Shown piece after piece: positions 62,366 through 64,000 of a stretch of DNA of 64,000 nt. Source of the DNA: Rhizobium sp. BK418 (GTDB lineage: Bacteria; Pseudomonadota; Alphaproteobacteria; Rhizobiales; Rhizobiaceae); contig NZ_SLZK01000003.1 of NCBI RefSeq assembly GCF_004341105.1, positions 558,001-622,000 of the forward strand. Reading direction: 5' to 3'. The position numbers and the translations under genes are program-made. The notes under the pieces were generated by a model. It saw only the letters and a list, made by a program, of their open reading frames with translations. It ran no database searches and was not told where the DNA came from. Position 1 is the first letter of the stretch. Each line of letters opens with the position of its first letter.

Positions 62366-63123
62366 CCTCATTCGAGGCCGACTACAGCAAGGCGCGCGTC
62401 CAACCCTCGCCGAACCATGGCGAACGCGCAGACGGCCGTCAGCCCGATATGATCCTGCTGCATTATACCGGCATGCCGAGCCCCGAAGGCGCGCTCGACT
62501 GGCTCTGTCGCGACGAGAGCCAGGTTTCCAGTCATTATTTCGTCCACACGAACGGCGAGGTCGTGCAGCTCGTGCCGGAGAGCCGACGCGCCTGGCACGC
62601 AGGCAAGAGTTTCTGGCACGGCGAGACGGACATCAACTCGCTTTCGATCGGCATCGAGATCGCCAATGCCGGCCATCCAGGCGGGCTTCCGGACTACCCG
62701 AAAGAGCAGATCGCTGCGGTGATCGAATTATGTCGCGATTGCGGCGATCGCTGGTCAATCGCGCCCGAAAGGGTGCTTGGCCACTCCGATGTCGCCCCGG
62801 TCCGCAAGGTCGATCCGGGTGAGAAATTCCCCTGGCGCGCCCTGCATCAAGCGGGCGTCGGCCATTGGGTGGAGCCGGCTGCCATTACCGGCGGGCGCTT
62901 CTTCCAGCGCGGTGACCGCGGTCAGCCGATCGAGGCGTTGCAGTCCATGCTGTCGCTTTATGGTTACAGTACTGAAATCACGGGTGAATTCAGCGACAAG
63001 ACGGCTGGCGATGTCGAAGCTTTCCAGCGCCATTTCCGCCCCGAGCGGGTGGACGGGATCGCGGATTTCTCGACGATCGATACGTTGCATCGCCTCCTGT
63101 CTGCGCTGCCGCGTTATTCCTGA
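62362..63123 (+). CDS. N-acetylmuramoyl-L-alanine amidase (AmpD-like, with PG-binding domain)
   Basis: A 253-residue zinc amidase. Likely metal ligands are in ILLHYTGM (His about 34), AWHAGKSFW and GHSDVAPVRKVDPGEKFPW (His and Asp). A C-terminal PG_binding_1 domain (EALQSMLSLYGYSTEITGEFSDKTAGDVEAFQRHF) follows. No signal peptide is seen, as in cytosolic AmpD, which recycles anhydro-muropeptides, though the extra wall-binding domain suggests AmiD-like use. Start ATG overlaps the upstream stop by 4 nt. The transcript may end at the hairpin 63302-63328. Confidence 0.87.
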   Translation: MTSFEADYSKARVQPSPNHGERADGRQPDMILLHYTGMPSPEGALDWLCRDESQVSSHYFVHTNGEVVQLVPESRRAWHAGKSFWHGETDINSLSIGIEIANAGHPGGLPDYPKEQIAAVIELCRDCGDRWSIAPERVLGHSDVAPVRKVDPGEKFPWRALHQAGVGHWVEPAAITGGRFFQRGDRGQPIEALQSMLSLYGYSTEITGEFSDKTAGDVEAFQRHFRPERVDGIADFSTIDTLHRLLSALPRYS

Positions 63124-63301
63124 TCTTTCGTCGTTTCCGCCATTACCGATTTTTCACACTTGGAGTGAAATTCGGCCTGCCACATCATTTCCCTATTATC
63201 TCCTCATTACGATGGTCTAAGAGCTCCCGTTAAACGGCGCCTGAGGTTGTTCCCAAGTCAAATCGCAGGCGTCATGTGAAACGATAAGAATTGCTGCGAA
63301 G

Positions 63302-63328
63302 CCTGATCAGTCCTTGATCAGGGTTTTT
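63302..63328 (+). terminator. rho-independent terminator-type hairpin before the last gene
   Basis: CCTGATCA (63302-63309) pairs with TGATCAGG (63315-63322) around GTCCT, followed by GTTTTT. It lies 178 nt after the amidase and 57 nt before ATG 63385. It could end the upstream operon or act as a leader attenuator of the next gene. Confidence 0.7.
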
Positions 63329-63384
63329 CCAGGACGCGAGGCGCGCAGTCCGGCAGTTCTTTGGGTCGGAGTGTTCAAGACTAC

Positions 63385-63960
63385 ATGAGAAAACTGATTA
63401 TTGTTGCTGCAGCATGCGTTAGCATGGTGCTGGCGGGAAATAGCTTTGCCTTCGCAAATGATTGGGGTGTACGAGCCGATGCGCCCGTCAAGAAAGTGGA
63501 GCGCCCTGTCAAGGTGCAGCCCCCGGTGAAAACGGCACAGCGCCCGCTAAAGCCAGTTGAGCGCCAGAGCGGCTATCCCGTCGCCAATGTTTCCGGCAAC
63601 TCCTATTCCGCACTGATCAGCAAATATGCCCGGCAATACAACGTGCCGGTGGCTCTTGCGACTGCGGTCATCCGCGTCGAAAGCAATTTCAATCCGATGG
63701 CACGCGGCAGCCATGGCGAAATCGGCCTGATGCAGATCAAGCCTGCCACGGCCCGCATGATGGGCTATACGGGCAGCGCCAAGGGCCTGTTCGATCCGGA
63801 AACCAACATCAAGTTCGGCATGAAATACCTGGCGGCCGCCCATGATCTCGGCGGTGGCGAGACCTGCAATACGATCCTGAAATACAATGCCGGCCATGGC
63901 GCAACGCGTATGAACCCGGTCTCCAAGTCCTATTGCGGCAAGGTTCTTGCGATGCTCTGA
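63385..63960 (+). CDS. small secreted lytic transglycosylase (SLT domain)
   Basis: A 191-residue exported enzyme. The signal peptide MRKLIIVAAACVSMVLAGNS is cleaved near FAFAND (about residue 25). A Lys/Pro/Val-rich linker (VKKVERPVKVQPPVKTAQRP) and a compact SLT domain follow: LISKYARQYNVPVALATAVIRVESNFNP with catalytic Glu in VES (about 103), GEIGLMQIKPATARMMGY and LKYNAGHG. ATG 63385 starts the signal peptide; TTG 63361 would put a polar tail in front. No strong ribosome-binding site is seen. Confidence 0.85.
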   Translation: MRKLIIVAAACVSMVLAGNSFAFANDWGVRADAPVKKVERPVKVQPPVKTAQRPLKPVERQSGYPVANVSGNSYSALISKYARQYNVPVALATAVIRVESNFNPMARGSHGEIGLMQIKPATARMMGYTGSAKGLFDPETNIKFGMKYLAAAHDLGGGETCNTILKYNAGHGATRMNPVSKSYCGKVLAML

Positions 63961-64000
63961 GCGGCGATCGCTTTCCCTGAGAATAGCTGGATGATTCAGC

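Overview
The window looks like ordinary chromosome from an alphaproteobacterium of the family Rhizobiaceae, most likely Rhizobium or a close relative. The evidence is the high G+C coding sequence (judged by eye), the density of sugar and polyamine-type ABC transporters, a btaA-btaB betaine-lipid pair, a PPi-type phosphofructokinase, GGAAC-N16-CGTT promoters of the EcfG general-stress sigma factor, and SahR-type operators on methionine genes. I saw no rRNA, tRNA, CRISPR array, transposase or prophage. About 60 protein genes are supported. The first is cut by the left edge.

Layout. 1-3.8 kb: end of a DUF5054 glycosidase-like gene, then small stress-type genes with three EcfG-like promoters. 3.8-11 kb: a GntR regulator divergent from a polyamine-type ABC transporter operon (ATPase, Tat-exported binding protein, two permeases) that continues into a hydantoin-racemase-like enzyme and a flavin reductase; an UPF0303 protein follows. 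11-17 kb: a lipoprotein, a sugar epimerase and metH. 17-24.6 kb: GntR regulator plus amino-sugar-type kinase, divergent from a sugar ABC transporter operon with an oxidoreductase; two inverted copies of a 17-bp box lie between them. 24.7-37 kb: a second polyamine/phosphonate-type ABC transporter behind a PHO-box-like site, an RpiR regulator, and a divergent five-gene set (amidohydrolase, APC permease, glutamine-synthetase-like ligase, aldehyde dehydrogenase, iron alcohol dehydrogenase). That set reads as a gamma-glutamylation route for an amino alcohol such as ethanolamine. 37-47 kb: orphan ParA, L,D-transpeptidase (EcfG-like promoter), DUF4432, a small phosphatase-like protein, RidA, a TPP enzyme with a CoA-transferase, an EamA transporter, an alpha/beta hydrolase and RNase T2. 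47-51 kb: ettA and the sahR-metF operon. 51-64 kb: a 25-residue membrane microprotein, an EamA transporter, several cell-wall hydrolases, btaAB, a serine hydrolase, a LysE exporter, PPi-phosphofructokinase, a TerB/J-domain protein overlapping an amidase, and a final lytic transglycosylase.

Connections. metH (13 kb) and sahR-metF (49 kb) carry the same palindrome, so methylation-cycle control joins loci 36 kb apart. PHO-box-like sites precede both the second ABC transporter and btaA, suggesting that uptake and membrane-lipid remodelling respond together to phosphate starvation. The amino-alcohol set could then use headgroups released from phosphatidylethanolamine. That last step is inference. 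All assignments come from reading the sequence without database searches.
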